The notes beneath the pieces are model-generated. The model ran no database searches. It saw nothing but the letters and a program-made list of their open reading frames with translations, and was not told the origin of the DNA. From CAYXVB01 sp964467785 (lineage in GTDB: Bacteria > Bdellovibrionota > UBA1018), in assembly GCA_964467785.1 (NCBI GenBank), contig CAYXVB010000114.1, positions 1 through 11,733 on the forward strand: 11,733 nucleotides of DNA. Direction: 5' to 3'. The translations under genes were made by a program, and so were the position numbers. Below are positions 1-6,230 of this stretch, piece after piece (positions within the stretch are counted from its first letter, which is position 1; the number at the start of each line of letters is the position of its first letter).

Positions 1-461
1 CGCTGCCCGGCGCCCTCCTCCTCCCGGGCGCGGCGCTCCTGTGGGCCGCGCTCCACGTCGTCAAGATGACAGCCACGACCTGGGGAGGCCGACTTGCGGA
101 TCGCGTTCCCAGGCTCTACCTCATGGCGATCGGCTGGCTGATCTACGCCATGGTGTACGTCGGCTTTGCCCGGATCTCCCAGCCCTCCGCGTTGATCGCC
201 GTATTTCTCTCTTACGGCCTGTACTTCGGACTGACCGAGCCGGCCGAAAAAGCCTGGGTCGCGGATTCGGTTCCCGCCGAACTTCGCGGTACGGCCTTTG
301 GCTACTACCATCTGGCCATCGGCATCGGAGCGCTCCCGGCAAGCCTGCTCTTTGGCGCGATCTGGAAATGGGCGGGCTCCTCCGCGGCCTTCCTCACTGG
401 CGCGGCTCTCGCTGCGTTCGCTGCCGTGCTGGTTCTCAAAAGTGATCCACCCACTTCTTGA
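1..461 (+). CDS. MFS transporter, C-terminal part (5' truncated by window)
   Basis: The reading frame is open from base 3, so the start lies before the window; 152 residues are visible before the TGA at 459-461. The product is a major facilitator superfamily permease of the inner membrane. The visible part begins at the end of a transmembrane helix, followed by a cytoplasmic loop reading GGRLADRVPR, the MFS signature loop (G-x-x-x-D-R-x-x-R). About four further hydrophobic helices follow. Between them is the segment EKAWVADSVPAELRGTAFG, which I recognise from MFS exporters annotated as drug or sugar efflux permeases. The substrate cannot be told. The protein ends in a short polar tail. The next gene is on the same strand after a 114-bp gap, so co-transcription is possible but not shown. 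Family assignment is firm; anything narrower is not. Confidence 0.88.
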   Translation, partial: LPGALLLPGAALLWAALHVVKMTATTWGGRLADRVPRLYLMAIGWLIYAMVYVGFARISQPSALIAVFLSYGLYFGLTEPAEKAWVADSVPAELRGTAFGYYHLAIGIGALPASLLFGAIWKWAGSSAAFLTGAALAAFAAVLVLKSDPPTS

Positions 462-575
462 GGCAATCTCCGATTGCGCGTCGAGACGTGGCGCTGTTCT
501 CGAATGACATTTTGGAGTTAACGCAACGCACATCGAGAAGTTGCCGGAGCACTTTGGGCATGCTACTGCCTCACC

Positions 576-1019
576 ATGACTGGGATTTTAGTGCCACTTT
601 TGCTCGGGACATTCATTGTCCTCCAGGGCGCCATCAATCGTCGCGTTTCGATGGAAAATGGACTGGCTGCGGCCGTACTCCTCAACTCCTCCGTGCTGTT
701 CACGGTCTCGGTAGCATTTTACTTCCTGTCGAAAGATTCCCAGACCGGGCACCTTCCGGGAGGACCCGATGCGGCCGGATTCACTTTTCGCGCTTGGTAC
801 CTCTTGCCCGGGCTTCTGGGCTTCGGGATCGTGACGGGAGTACCGTGGAGCATCGGACGTCTTGGCGCGCTCAAGGTCTTCTTGGGACTCATCGCCGCGC
901 AGCTCGTTGCCAGCCTCATTTGGGATGCCACCGTCGAATTGCGCCCTGTCACCTGGATCCGGGTCGGGGGATCGCTCATCGCCTTTTTGAGCGCGGCGCT
1001 AGTGATGTGGAAAGGGTGA
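576..1019 (+). CDS. YdcZ-type DMT family small membrane protein (DUF606)
   Basis: The 147-residue product is almost wholly hydrophobic, with five predicted membrane helices. It starts with LVPLLLGTFIVLQGAINRRV, the pattern opening the YdcZ/DUF606 branch of the drug/metabolite transporter superfamily. About 145 residues is the normal length for this family, whose members are thought to pair or dimerise because each is half the size of a ten-helix DMT protein. A Pro-Trp motif (VPWSIGRLGA) and the helix FLGLIAAQLVASLIWD also match the family. Substrate is unknown for most members. ATG at 576 is chosen because the first helix starts at once, but no Shine-Dalgarno sequence precedes it. The stop lies 48 bp before the favoured start of the thioredoxin-like gene. 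No second YdcZ copy is adjacent, so a homodimer is more likely than a heterodimer (inference). Confidence 0.82.
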   Translation: MTGILVPLLLGTFIVLQGAINRRVSMENGLAAAVLLNSSVLFTVSVAFYFLSKDSQTGHLPGGPDAAGFTFRAWYLLPGLLGFGIVTGVPWSIGRLGALKVFLGLIAAQLVASLIWDATVELRPVTWIRVGGSLIAFLSAALVMWKG

Positions 1020-1067
1020 AGCTTGTTCAAAGTCAAATTGCCGAAATTCCACCCATTCTATAAAGCA

Positions 1068-1646
1068 ATGAGCATGAAGAGCCTTTGCGGCTTCGCCTTG
1101 ACAGCACACATGCTGTTCGCGCTCATGGCCGCGACTTCCTGCCTGGCTGAGCTTCCGCCGCAGATCAGCGGAACCGACTTGGTCACCGGCAGTTCCCTGA
1201 GCCGCACCCTCAAAGCTCCTGCCGCCGTAGACCGGGTCATTGTTTTTCTCTCCTCCAAATGTCCTTGCTCCAAAAGCCATGAGCCCAAACTCGCGGCTCT
1301 CGCGCGAGAGTTCGCGCCCCAGGGTGTGGAATTCGTCGGCATCCACTCCAATGTCGACGAACCCGAATCGGAAGCGCACCAGCATTTCAAAGAGGCCGCG
1401 CTCCCCTTTCCTGTCCTCCAGGACAGTGACGCGCGCTTGGCCAACGCCTTTGGCGCGCTCAAAACGCCTCACGCCTACATCCTCCGCGGTGACGAGATCC
1501 TTTACCAAGGGGGCGTCGATAGCAGCGCGGTCGCGGACGACGCCAAGGTCTATTACCTGCGAGACGCGCTTCTTTCCATCAAGCTAGGAAAGAAGCCCGA
1601 TCCGGGCGTGACTCGGTGCCTCGGCTGCATGATCAAGCGAAACTGA
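1068..1646 (+). CDS. Exported thioredoxin-like (redoxin/AhpC-TSA type) protein with CxC and C-terminal CxxC
   Basis: 192 residues from ATG 1068. Residues 1-28 form a signal peptide (KSLCGFALTAHMLFALMAATSCLA); cleavage may be after CLA, or Cys25 may be lipidated although its lipobox (ATS-C) is weak. The rest is a thioredoxin fold: a first strand VIVFLSS, then CPCSKSH with Cys65 and Cys67 where thioredoxins have CxxC, then GVEFVGIHSN, and Thr133-Pro134 in the cis-proline position. The tail has a second pair, Cys184 and Cys187 (CLGC). The protein should act in the periplasm as a thiol reductant, peroxidase-like or metal-chaperone protein, resembling redoxin-domain relatives of TlpA and SCO proteins; which of these is unknown. 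Other starts are ATG 1074 and TTG 1023; the TTG has an AAAGGG seven bases ahead but gives a long pre-signal extension. A YtkA-like lipoprotein gene follows 29 bp later. Confidence 0.82.
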   Translation: MSMKSLCGFALTAHMLFALMAATSCLAELPPQISGTDLVTGSSLSRTLKAPAAVDRVIVFLSSKCPCSKSHEPKLAALAREFAPQGVEFVGIHSNVDEPESEAHQHFKEAALPFPVLQDSDARLANAFGALKTPHAYILRGDEILYQGGVDSSAVADDAKVYYLRDALLSIKLGKKPDPGVTRCLGCMIKRN

Positions 1647-1675
1647 ACGAACCGATTGAAAGGAAGTTCCCGAAC

Positions 1676-2212
1676 ATGAAGAATCTCTCCTTGCTGGTCC
1701 TGTCCCTCTCTCTTTCCTGGTTGCTCGCAGGCTGCCTCAACTCGCCGCTGCTCAATCACGCGGACGCGGACCAAGTCCGGACGCCGGCTCCGGCGCAGAA
1801 GCAACAGGACAAAAACGGTCAGGGCGAAGAATCCGCCGTTCCCGCCGCTACGTGCGCCTTTGTGTTCACCGCCCCAGATCTCTGCGCCTCGCTCGAGTGG
1901 AAGACTCAGCCCACGGACGAGCAAAAAGGCGCCTTCGTACTTCGATTCTGGGATTCGCGCTCGGGGACCGAACATGGCCCCTATGTCACGCCTGGCTATA
2001 ACGTGGCCGTCAAACTGTGGATGCCCGACATGGGGCACGGCTCCTCACCGGTGAAAGTCGCGCAGGCCGTCGATGCCTCCGGCGCGGCGATTCCCGGCGT
2101 GTTCAACGCCTCCGACGTGTATTTTGTTATGGGCGGACACTGGGAAATCTGGGTCCAGCTCAAGCAGGATAAACAGGTCATCTCCCAGGCCAAGATCGGC
2201 TACGATCTCTGA
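1676..2212 (+). CDS. YtkA/FixH-like periplasmic lipoprotein
   Basis: 178 residues from ATG 1676, with AAAGGA about 11 bases ahead. An in-frame ORF opens earlier, but this start puts a clean lipoprotein signal at the N-terminus: LSLSWLLAG followed by Cys20. A low-complexity linker (residues 21-55) leads to a beta-sandwich domain (about 60-178). It contains LWMPDMGHG (residues 114-122), then GVFNASDVYFVMGGHWEIWVQL. The order 'MP-x-MGHG ... Y-F-V-M-G-G-x-W' is typical of the YtkA/FixH family, some of which sit near cytochrome oxidase or copper genes. Met116, Met119, His121, Met152 and His155 could form a soft-metal site; that is inference. Cys60 and Cys70 may form a disulfide. It lies between the thioredoxin-like gene and the barrel gene and is probably co-transcribed with both. 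A role in metal or oxidase maturation fits but is unproven. Confidence 0.8.
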   Translation: MKNLSLLVLSLSLSWLLAGCLNSPLLNHADADQVRTPAPAQKQQDKNGQGEESAVPAATCAFVFTAPDLCASLEWKTQPTDEQKGAFVLRFWDSRSGTEHGPYVTPGYNVAVKLWMPDMGHGSSPVKVAQAVDASGAAIPGVFNASDVYFVMGGHWEIWVQLKQDKQVISQAKIGYDL

Positions 2213-2219
2213 AGGCCTT

Positions 2220-3221
2220 GTGCTTTTGGCAGCCGCCGCAGTCCCACTGTTGAACTTGCCCGGAAAGGTCGCCCGAGTCGCGCTCTGCCTCGCGGCGCTT
2301 GGTGCCATGCTCGGCATGCCCCGGGCACTGGCAGCGCCATGTTGCGCGGGCGGCGGCTCGCTACCGGCGATGATCACGGGCGACGAAGCTAGCCAGCTGA
2401 CTCTGACCACCTCGGCAAGCACGGTCATCGGTGACGCCCCAGCCGAGGGCATTCCCGTATTTCGCTCGACGCGCGTTCGGGAGACCAGTCAGGTGCTCAA
2501 GGTCGATGCCGCGGCCAATCTCTCGACTCTCCGTCCTGGTGCGCTCGACCGGTGGCAGGCCGGCATTTCCGTTCCGATTCTCCGCCATGATTACTGGCGG
2601 GCGACCTCGGGTTCGGTTTCGGCGATCGCAGTCGGAGATGTCCTGCTCGGAACGGCGTTCGAATTCCTGCCCGAGTGGAGCTACTCGAAATGGAAACCCA
2701 AGGGTTTTGTCTTTGCCCAGTTGACCTTGCCCACTGGACGCTCCATCTATGAGAGCTCCGCCACTGATGCCGTGGATGTGACCGGAAAAGGATTCACCAC
2801 CGCGAGCGCGGGAGCGATCTTCGTCAAGCGCTGGAGTGTTTGGGACGCCTCGCTCACCCTGCAAGCTTCGCATTCGCTGAGGCGCGTTTTCACGTCGGGA
2901 TCTGTTGGCGAATCCCTAGACATCTCCCCATTTTGGGGCGCCTCCGCGGGCGCCACGGTTGGCTGGAGTCGAGGCGCCTTCCGCGCAGGACTTCGCCTGC
3001 AGCCCACGTATGTCCAGGCGCTCACGACCACCACGCCCTCTTCAGTGAGCGTGAGCTCGTACAAGCTTTCTTGGGACACGGGCATCAATCTCACTTGGCT
3101 CGTCAACGACGACTGGTCCGTTAACGGCGCTTGGGTCGACCAAACCTTGCTCGGCCCTGCGATCAATTCCTCATTAAGCCGTAGCGTCGCGGTGACGGTG
3201 CTGAGGCGATGGAGTCGCTAG
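2220..3221 (+). CDS. Outer-membrane beta-barrel protein with Cys-Cys at mature N-terminus
   Basis: 333 residues from GTG 2220, which lies 7 bp after the preceding stop with GAAGG four bases before it, suggesting translational coupling. TTG 2250 or 2256 are alternatives giving a more usual signal peptide. The signal region ends in PRALA, and the mature protein would start APCCAGGG (Cys41, Cys42). From about residue 90 the sequence alternates polar and hydrophobic residues with many aromatic ends of strands (GFVFAQLTLPTGRS, ASLTLQASHSL, AGLRLQPTYVQAL, GINLTWLVNDDWSVNGAWV) and finishes SVAVTVLRRWSR, as expected of a barrel of about twelve strands. The LTLPTG turn recalls outer-membrane proteins of the phenol-degradation MetA type (PF13557-like). 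No substrate can be named. Its position after a thioredoxin-like protein and a YtkA-like lipoprotein suggests a joint envelope function. Its stop overlaps the stop of the convergent gene. Confidence 0.72.
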   Translation: MLLAAAAVPLLNLPGKVARVALCLAALGAMLGMPRALAAPCCAGGGSLPAMITGDEASQLTLTTSASTVIGDAPAEGIPVFRSTRVRETSQVLKVDAAANLSTLRPGALDRWQAGISVPILRHDYWRATSGSVSAIAVGDVLLGTAFEFLPEWSYSKWKPKGFVFAQLTLPTGRSIYESSATDAVDVTGKGFTTASAGAIFVKRWSVWDASLTLQASHSLRRVFTSGSVGESLDISPFWGASAGATVGWSRGAFRAGLRLQPTYVQALTTTTPSSVSVSSYKLSWDTGINLTWLVNDDWSVNGAWVDQTLLGPAINSSLSRSVAVTVLRRWSR

Positions 3222-4342
3222 TTTGAGTGGGCTTTGATTTCGGTCCAGGCACGATCCCAAGCCAACTGGGCATCGCCGAGATCCCGAATCAGCTCGAATT
3301 TGCTCAACGCCTTTTCATCGGCAAAGACCCCTGAGTTTTCCTTTCGGAACGATGCGGGAAGCAGCGCCAAAGCATCCAGGCTCGCGGGAGCCACGAAGAC
3401 CGCCTGGACCGTCGCCGCTCCTGCCTTGCCTTCAAGAAGATAGTTGATCAACGCATAGGCCGCTTCCGACCGCGCGGATCGAGCCGGGATCGCCAGATTA
3501 TCGATCCAAAACGTGCCCCCTTCGACCGGCAGTAAGTAATCGATCTTGCCACCGGTCTGCTTGCGCGCCTGGAACGCGTCGCTCGAATAGACGTGCGCCA
3601 CCGCGATCTCTCCAGTCACAAGCGCGTTCAAGGTCTCGGAGGTAAAAGATTTAACCCGGGACTTGGCCTGGATTAGATAGGCCTTGGCCGCGTCCAGACT
3701 GGTCGCATCGGTCGAGTTCAGACTCCGACCCTGAGCCTTGAGCGCCGCCCCGATCGCCTCGCGCGCGTCATCGAGCAAGGAGATCCGGCCCGCGAGGTCC
3801 GGCTTCTCAAAAAGATCCTTCCAACCGCGTATCTCACCCTTGTACAGATCGCGGTTGACTGCGATCCCGGTCGTGCCCGCGTCGTAGGGAACCGAATACT
3901 CATTGCCCGGATCAAAGGACTTGCCTAAATAACGCGGGGCAAGACGGGCGAAGCTGGTGAGCCGAGCACGCTCGAGCTTCTTCACCAGCCCGAGCTTGCT
4001 CATCACGCTGATCATGTAATCCGACGGCACGATCACGTCGTAGCCGCTCGCGCCCGCCTGAAGCTTGGCGAGCAGCTCCTCATTGGAGGAGTAATGCGAG
4101 ACCTGGACGCGGATTCCAGTCTGCCTTTCGAAGTCCGCGAGCACTGGGGAGGCGATGTAATTGGACCAGATCGCAAGTGAGACGACTTTGTCCACCGCGG
4201 GCGCAGGGGTCGCCGCGTCCTTTTTGGAGGAAGTGCAACCGACGACGAAAATCGAAAGCGCGAGCGTCAGAACCGTGAAAAACAAATGGAGCATCCTCAG
4301 CAGTCTTTTTGGCATTTTCGTCGGCGTTCCTTTTGGCGTCAT
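3218..4342 (-). CDS. potD: PotD-like spermidine/putrescine ABC transporter substrate-binding lipoprotein
   Basis: 374 residues from ATG 4342; 365 from ATG 4315. The second start has AAGGAA about 12 bases upstream and gives a tidier signal peptide, so it may be the real one. The signal ends FVVG-Cys36, a lipobox, so the protein is anchored as a lipoprotein. The mature part follows E. coli PotD closely: IWSNYIASPVLADFERQTGI, YDVIVPSDYMI, FDPGNEYSVPYDAGTTGIAV, SLLDDAREAIGAAL, VEGGTFWIDNLAIPA. Asp192, Glu195 and Asp281 match polyamine-contact acids. The position of the E. coli ligand-stacking Trp in 'MIWNGS' is Tyr252 here (VYSSDA). It would capture polyamines in the periplasm and pass them to a PotABC permease, but no permease or ATPase gene is nearby. 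Family assignment is strong; the exact polyamine is not. Confidence 0.88.
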   Translation of the reverse strand: MTPKGTPTKMPKRLLRMLHLFFTVLTLALSIFVVGCTSSKKDAATPAPAVDKVVSLAIWSNYIASPVLADFERQTGIRVQVSHYSSNEELLAKLQAGASGYDVIVPSDYMISVMSKLGLVKKLERARLTSFARLAPRYLGKSFDPGNEYSVPYDAGTTGIAVNRDLYKGEIRGWKDLFEKPDLAGRISLLDDAREAIGAALKAQGRSLNSTDATSLDAAKAYLIQAKSRVKSFTSETLNALVTGEIAVAHVYSSDAFQARKQTGGKIDYLLPVEGGTFWIDNLAIPARSARSEAAYALINYLLEGKAGAATVQAVFVAPASLDALALLPASFRKENSGVFADEKALSKFELIRDLGDAQLAWDRAWTEIKAHSN

Positions 4343-4344
4343 TT

Positions 4345-4395
4345 GGTGAGCACTACGTACAGGTGAGCACTACGTACAAATGACCACTACGAATC
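4345..4395. repeat. Three tandem 17-bp units, two exact and one degenerate
   Basis: GGTGAGCACTACGTACA occurs at 4345-4361 and again, identical, at 4362-4378. A third unit in the same 17-bp register, AATGACCACTACGAATC (4379-4395), keeps 11 of 17 positions including the core CACTACG. Each exact copy contains the palindrome TACGTA. The block starts 3 bp before the ATG at 4342 of the minus-strand potD-like gene, where its leader and any promoter would be. It may be a set of regulator binding sites or the remnant of a mobile element end. If these are operator sites, they argue for the downstream potD start at 4315. Confidence 0.85.
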
Positions 4396-4421
4396 GCGAT
4401 CAAAGTCAAATACCGCCAGGG

Positions 4422-4439
4422 CGGCATTCCTGGATGCCG
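4422..4439 (-). terminator. Possible weak terminator hairpin after the small secreted protein gene
   Basis: CGGCAT (4422-4427) and ATGCCG (4434-4439) form a perfect 6-bp stem with a 6-base loop, 12 bp past the stop of the minus-strand gene ending at 4452. A partly competing CCAGG/CCTGG pairing overlaps it. On the minus strand the hairpin is followed by a moderately T-rich stretch (TATTTGACTTT) only after about ten GC-rich bases, so this is not a standard intrinsic terminator. Low confidence. Confidence 0.25.
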
Positions 4440-4451
4440 GACCGGACGCGC

Positions 4452-4784
4452 TCATTCCGCCGCGGCGGGCGAACTCGTCTCAACGACCGAGTCGGTGCTC
4501 TGTGACGCAGACTCCATCATCTGATTGACTCGCGACACAGCTCCACGCAATGCATCCTCGGATTCTTTGGACAAGGACGGACGGACTGCCGCAGGAGCCC
4601 GTTGTTGCCCGCTTTCCGCGTCGTTTTCTTTGGCGCTGTCCGTCGATTGGGGCAGGGAATTTTCGGACCGGGCCGAGCCTGGCTCCGAAGCCTCAGCTGC
4701 GCACGCGCATATCAACAGGAGGACAATCGAAAGTGCGGTCCGATCAAACCAGCCCTGTGAACGCAGTCCCTGAAAACGAAGCAT
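4452..4784 (-). CDS. Small secreted or lipoprotein, unknown function
   Basis: 110 residues from ATG 4784, which has GAGAGGGGG just upstream (GAGG seven bases before the ATG). A GTG at 4799 would lie inside that ribosome-binding site, so it is unlikely. Residues 15-33 form a signal sequence (RTALSIVLLLICACAAEA); cleavage could be at AEA, or Cys28 could be lipidated from the imperfect lipobox ICA-C. The mature part is a low-complexity, acidic, Ser/Glu/Ala-rich chain with no clear domain. The segment SKESEDALRGAVSRVNQMMESASQ (about 72-95) could form one amphipathic helix. I do not recognise a family. It is transcribed divergently from the sensor kinase gene across a 68-bp gap, so shared control is possible. 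Codon use resembles its neighbours and the ribosome-binding site is good, so I consider it a real gene. Confidence 0.62.
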   Translation of the reverse strand: MLRFQGLRSQGWFDRTALSIVLLLICACAAEASEPGSARSENSLPQSTDSAKENDAESGQQRAPAAVRPSLSKESEDALRGAVSRVNQMMESASQSTDSVVETSSPAAAE

Positions 4785-4852
4785 GAAGCCCCCTCTCACT
4801 TGTACCCTGTTTTGTCATGGTGAAGACACCCTCGCACCATTAGACTCATATT

Positions 4853-6130
4853 GTGAGCCCCAATCCCTTGTCAGTGAAGTGGGTCAAATCTGCCTGGCGA
4901 AACGTCAAAACTCCGAATCCCGAAGTGGAAATTTCGGATCGGGTTTTCAGGACGATGACGGCGGCGCTCGCCTTGCTCTTCCTGATTTCCGCTTCGAGCT
5001 TCGCGCTCCAAGGGATGTATCCGTTCGCGCTCCTTTACCTTGGGACTTTCGTCCTCACGCTGATCGCCATGCAGCTCTACCGCAAAACTACCTCCTCCGC
5101 GCTCGCAGGGAGCCTGGTGCTCATTTTCTCCGCGCCTTCCGCGTTCTACCGAGCCAGTGAGATGGGCGGCCCCCATTCTCCGGCCCTGCTCCTCTTTCCG
5201 CTCATCCCGGTTCTGACGCTCACGATCATGCCAGCCTCCTGGGCCACTTTTTGGTCGGCCCTATACGTCGCGATGACCCTGTATTTCTTTCTTGCCGAGC
5301 GCTTCGGGATCAACTTCACCGCCGCGGTGGATCCCGGGAGCCTCGATGCGTTCCGGGCCCTGGTCGCGGTCGTCGTCCAGGTGCTGTTGTTCGGCCTGAT
5401 GTATTTCATCAAGAGTACCAACCGCGCCTACCGCAGGCAGATGACTCAAAGGGAACGCGAGAAGGCGAACCTGCTTCGGGTGCTCTCCCATGACCTCGCG
5501 ACCCCGCTGATGATCCTCCGATACAACACGGACGCGATCGCGAAGCGCCTCGGCGAAAGCGGAGAAACACGCAAGCTGCACGACACGATCCAGGTGATCC
5601 AAGACTTGATCTCCGATGTCCGCGAGCTCGAAGCGGTCAACTCGGGAAAAAAGGACTTGTGCCTCAAACCTGTATCGCTCGTCTGGGCGTCGCGGGAGGT
5701 TCTCGATGCCCAGCAGGAGCTGGCCCGCTCAAAAGGCGTCGCCCTCCGCCTCCGCGACGACAATGGGCCGGACTCCTACAACATCCTCGCGGAACCCCGC
5801 TCGCTCACCTTTCAAGTGATCAACAATCTCGTGAGCAACGCCGTCAAGTTCACGCGGCCCGGCGGTGAAGTCTCGATCCGCCTGGCGCGCGACGGGGACC
5901 GAGTCACCTTCGAGATCAGCGACACCGGGATCGGCATGGAGCCCCCGCTCGTCAACCGCCTTTTTGATACCGCATATGCCACGTCGCGACCTGGCACCGC
6001 TGGCGAAAAGGGTACCGGCTTCGGCATGTCGATCATCAAATCCTATGTCGAACGACTGGGCGGCGCGATCGAGGTCGAGTCGATCGCCGAACCCGCCCCA
6101 GGACACGGGACTCGGATCCGCCTGAGCTTT
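4853..6130 (+). CDS. Membrane sensor histidine kinase (3' end in assembly gap)
   Basis: 426 residues are visible from GTG 4853 before the N run. Residues 36-186 hold about six membrane helices (for example LALLFLISASSF and LVAVVVQVLLFGLMYFI) with no extended extracytoplasmic sensor domain. A short coiled linker (190-207) leads to the HisKA dimerisation domain, with His213 in LSHDLATPL. The HATPase domain has the N-box NNLVSNAVKF (from Asn324), G1 box DTGIGM (from Asp357) and G2 box GEKGTGFGMSI (384-394). It would autophosphorylate His213 and pass phosphate to a response regulator. The final visible strand, GTRIRLSF, is normally near the end of the domain, so few residues are probably missing. 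No response regulator is seen in the window; one could lie in the gap. No Shine-Dalgarno precedes the GTG; GTG 4874 is an alternative. The signal sensed is unknown. Confidence 0.88.
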
Positions 6131-6230
6131 NNNNNNNNNNNNNNNNNNNNNNNNNNNNNNNNNNNNNNNNNNNNNNNNNNNNNNNNNNNNNNNNNNNNNN
6201 NNNNNNNNNNNNNNNNNNNNNNNNNNNNNN
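6131..6230. other. Assembly gap, 100 N
   Basis: Exactly 100 undetermined bases join two contigs. A round 100 is a usual placeholder for unknown length. The sensor kinase gene runs into it from the left and the COG3014-type lipoprotein gene runs into it from the right. Any reading frame crossing it is artificial. Confidence 0.97.

Noticed and set aside
463..477. Hairpin GCAATC-TCC-GATTGC just after the MFS gene as a terminator
   Set aside because: The stem is only 6 bp with a 3-base loop and is followed by GC-rich sequence without a T run, so it is not a convincing intrinsic terminator.
458..1063. A + strand 201-codon ORF covering the YdcZ-type gene in another frame
   Set aside because: The translation is Arg/His/Ser-rich and shadow-like, while the alternative frame gives a clear membrane protein of known family.
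4812..4840. Promoter for the sensor kinase with TTGTCA at 4812 as the -35 element
   Set aside because: No acceptable -10 hexamer lies 16-18 bp downstream, so I do not call it.
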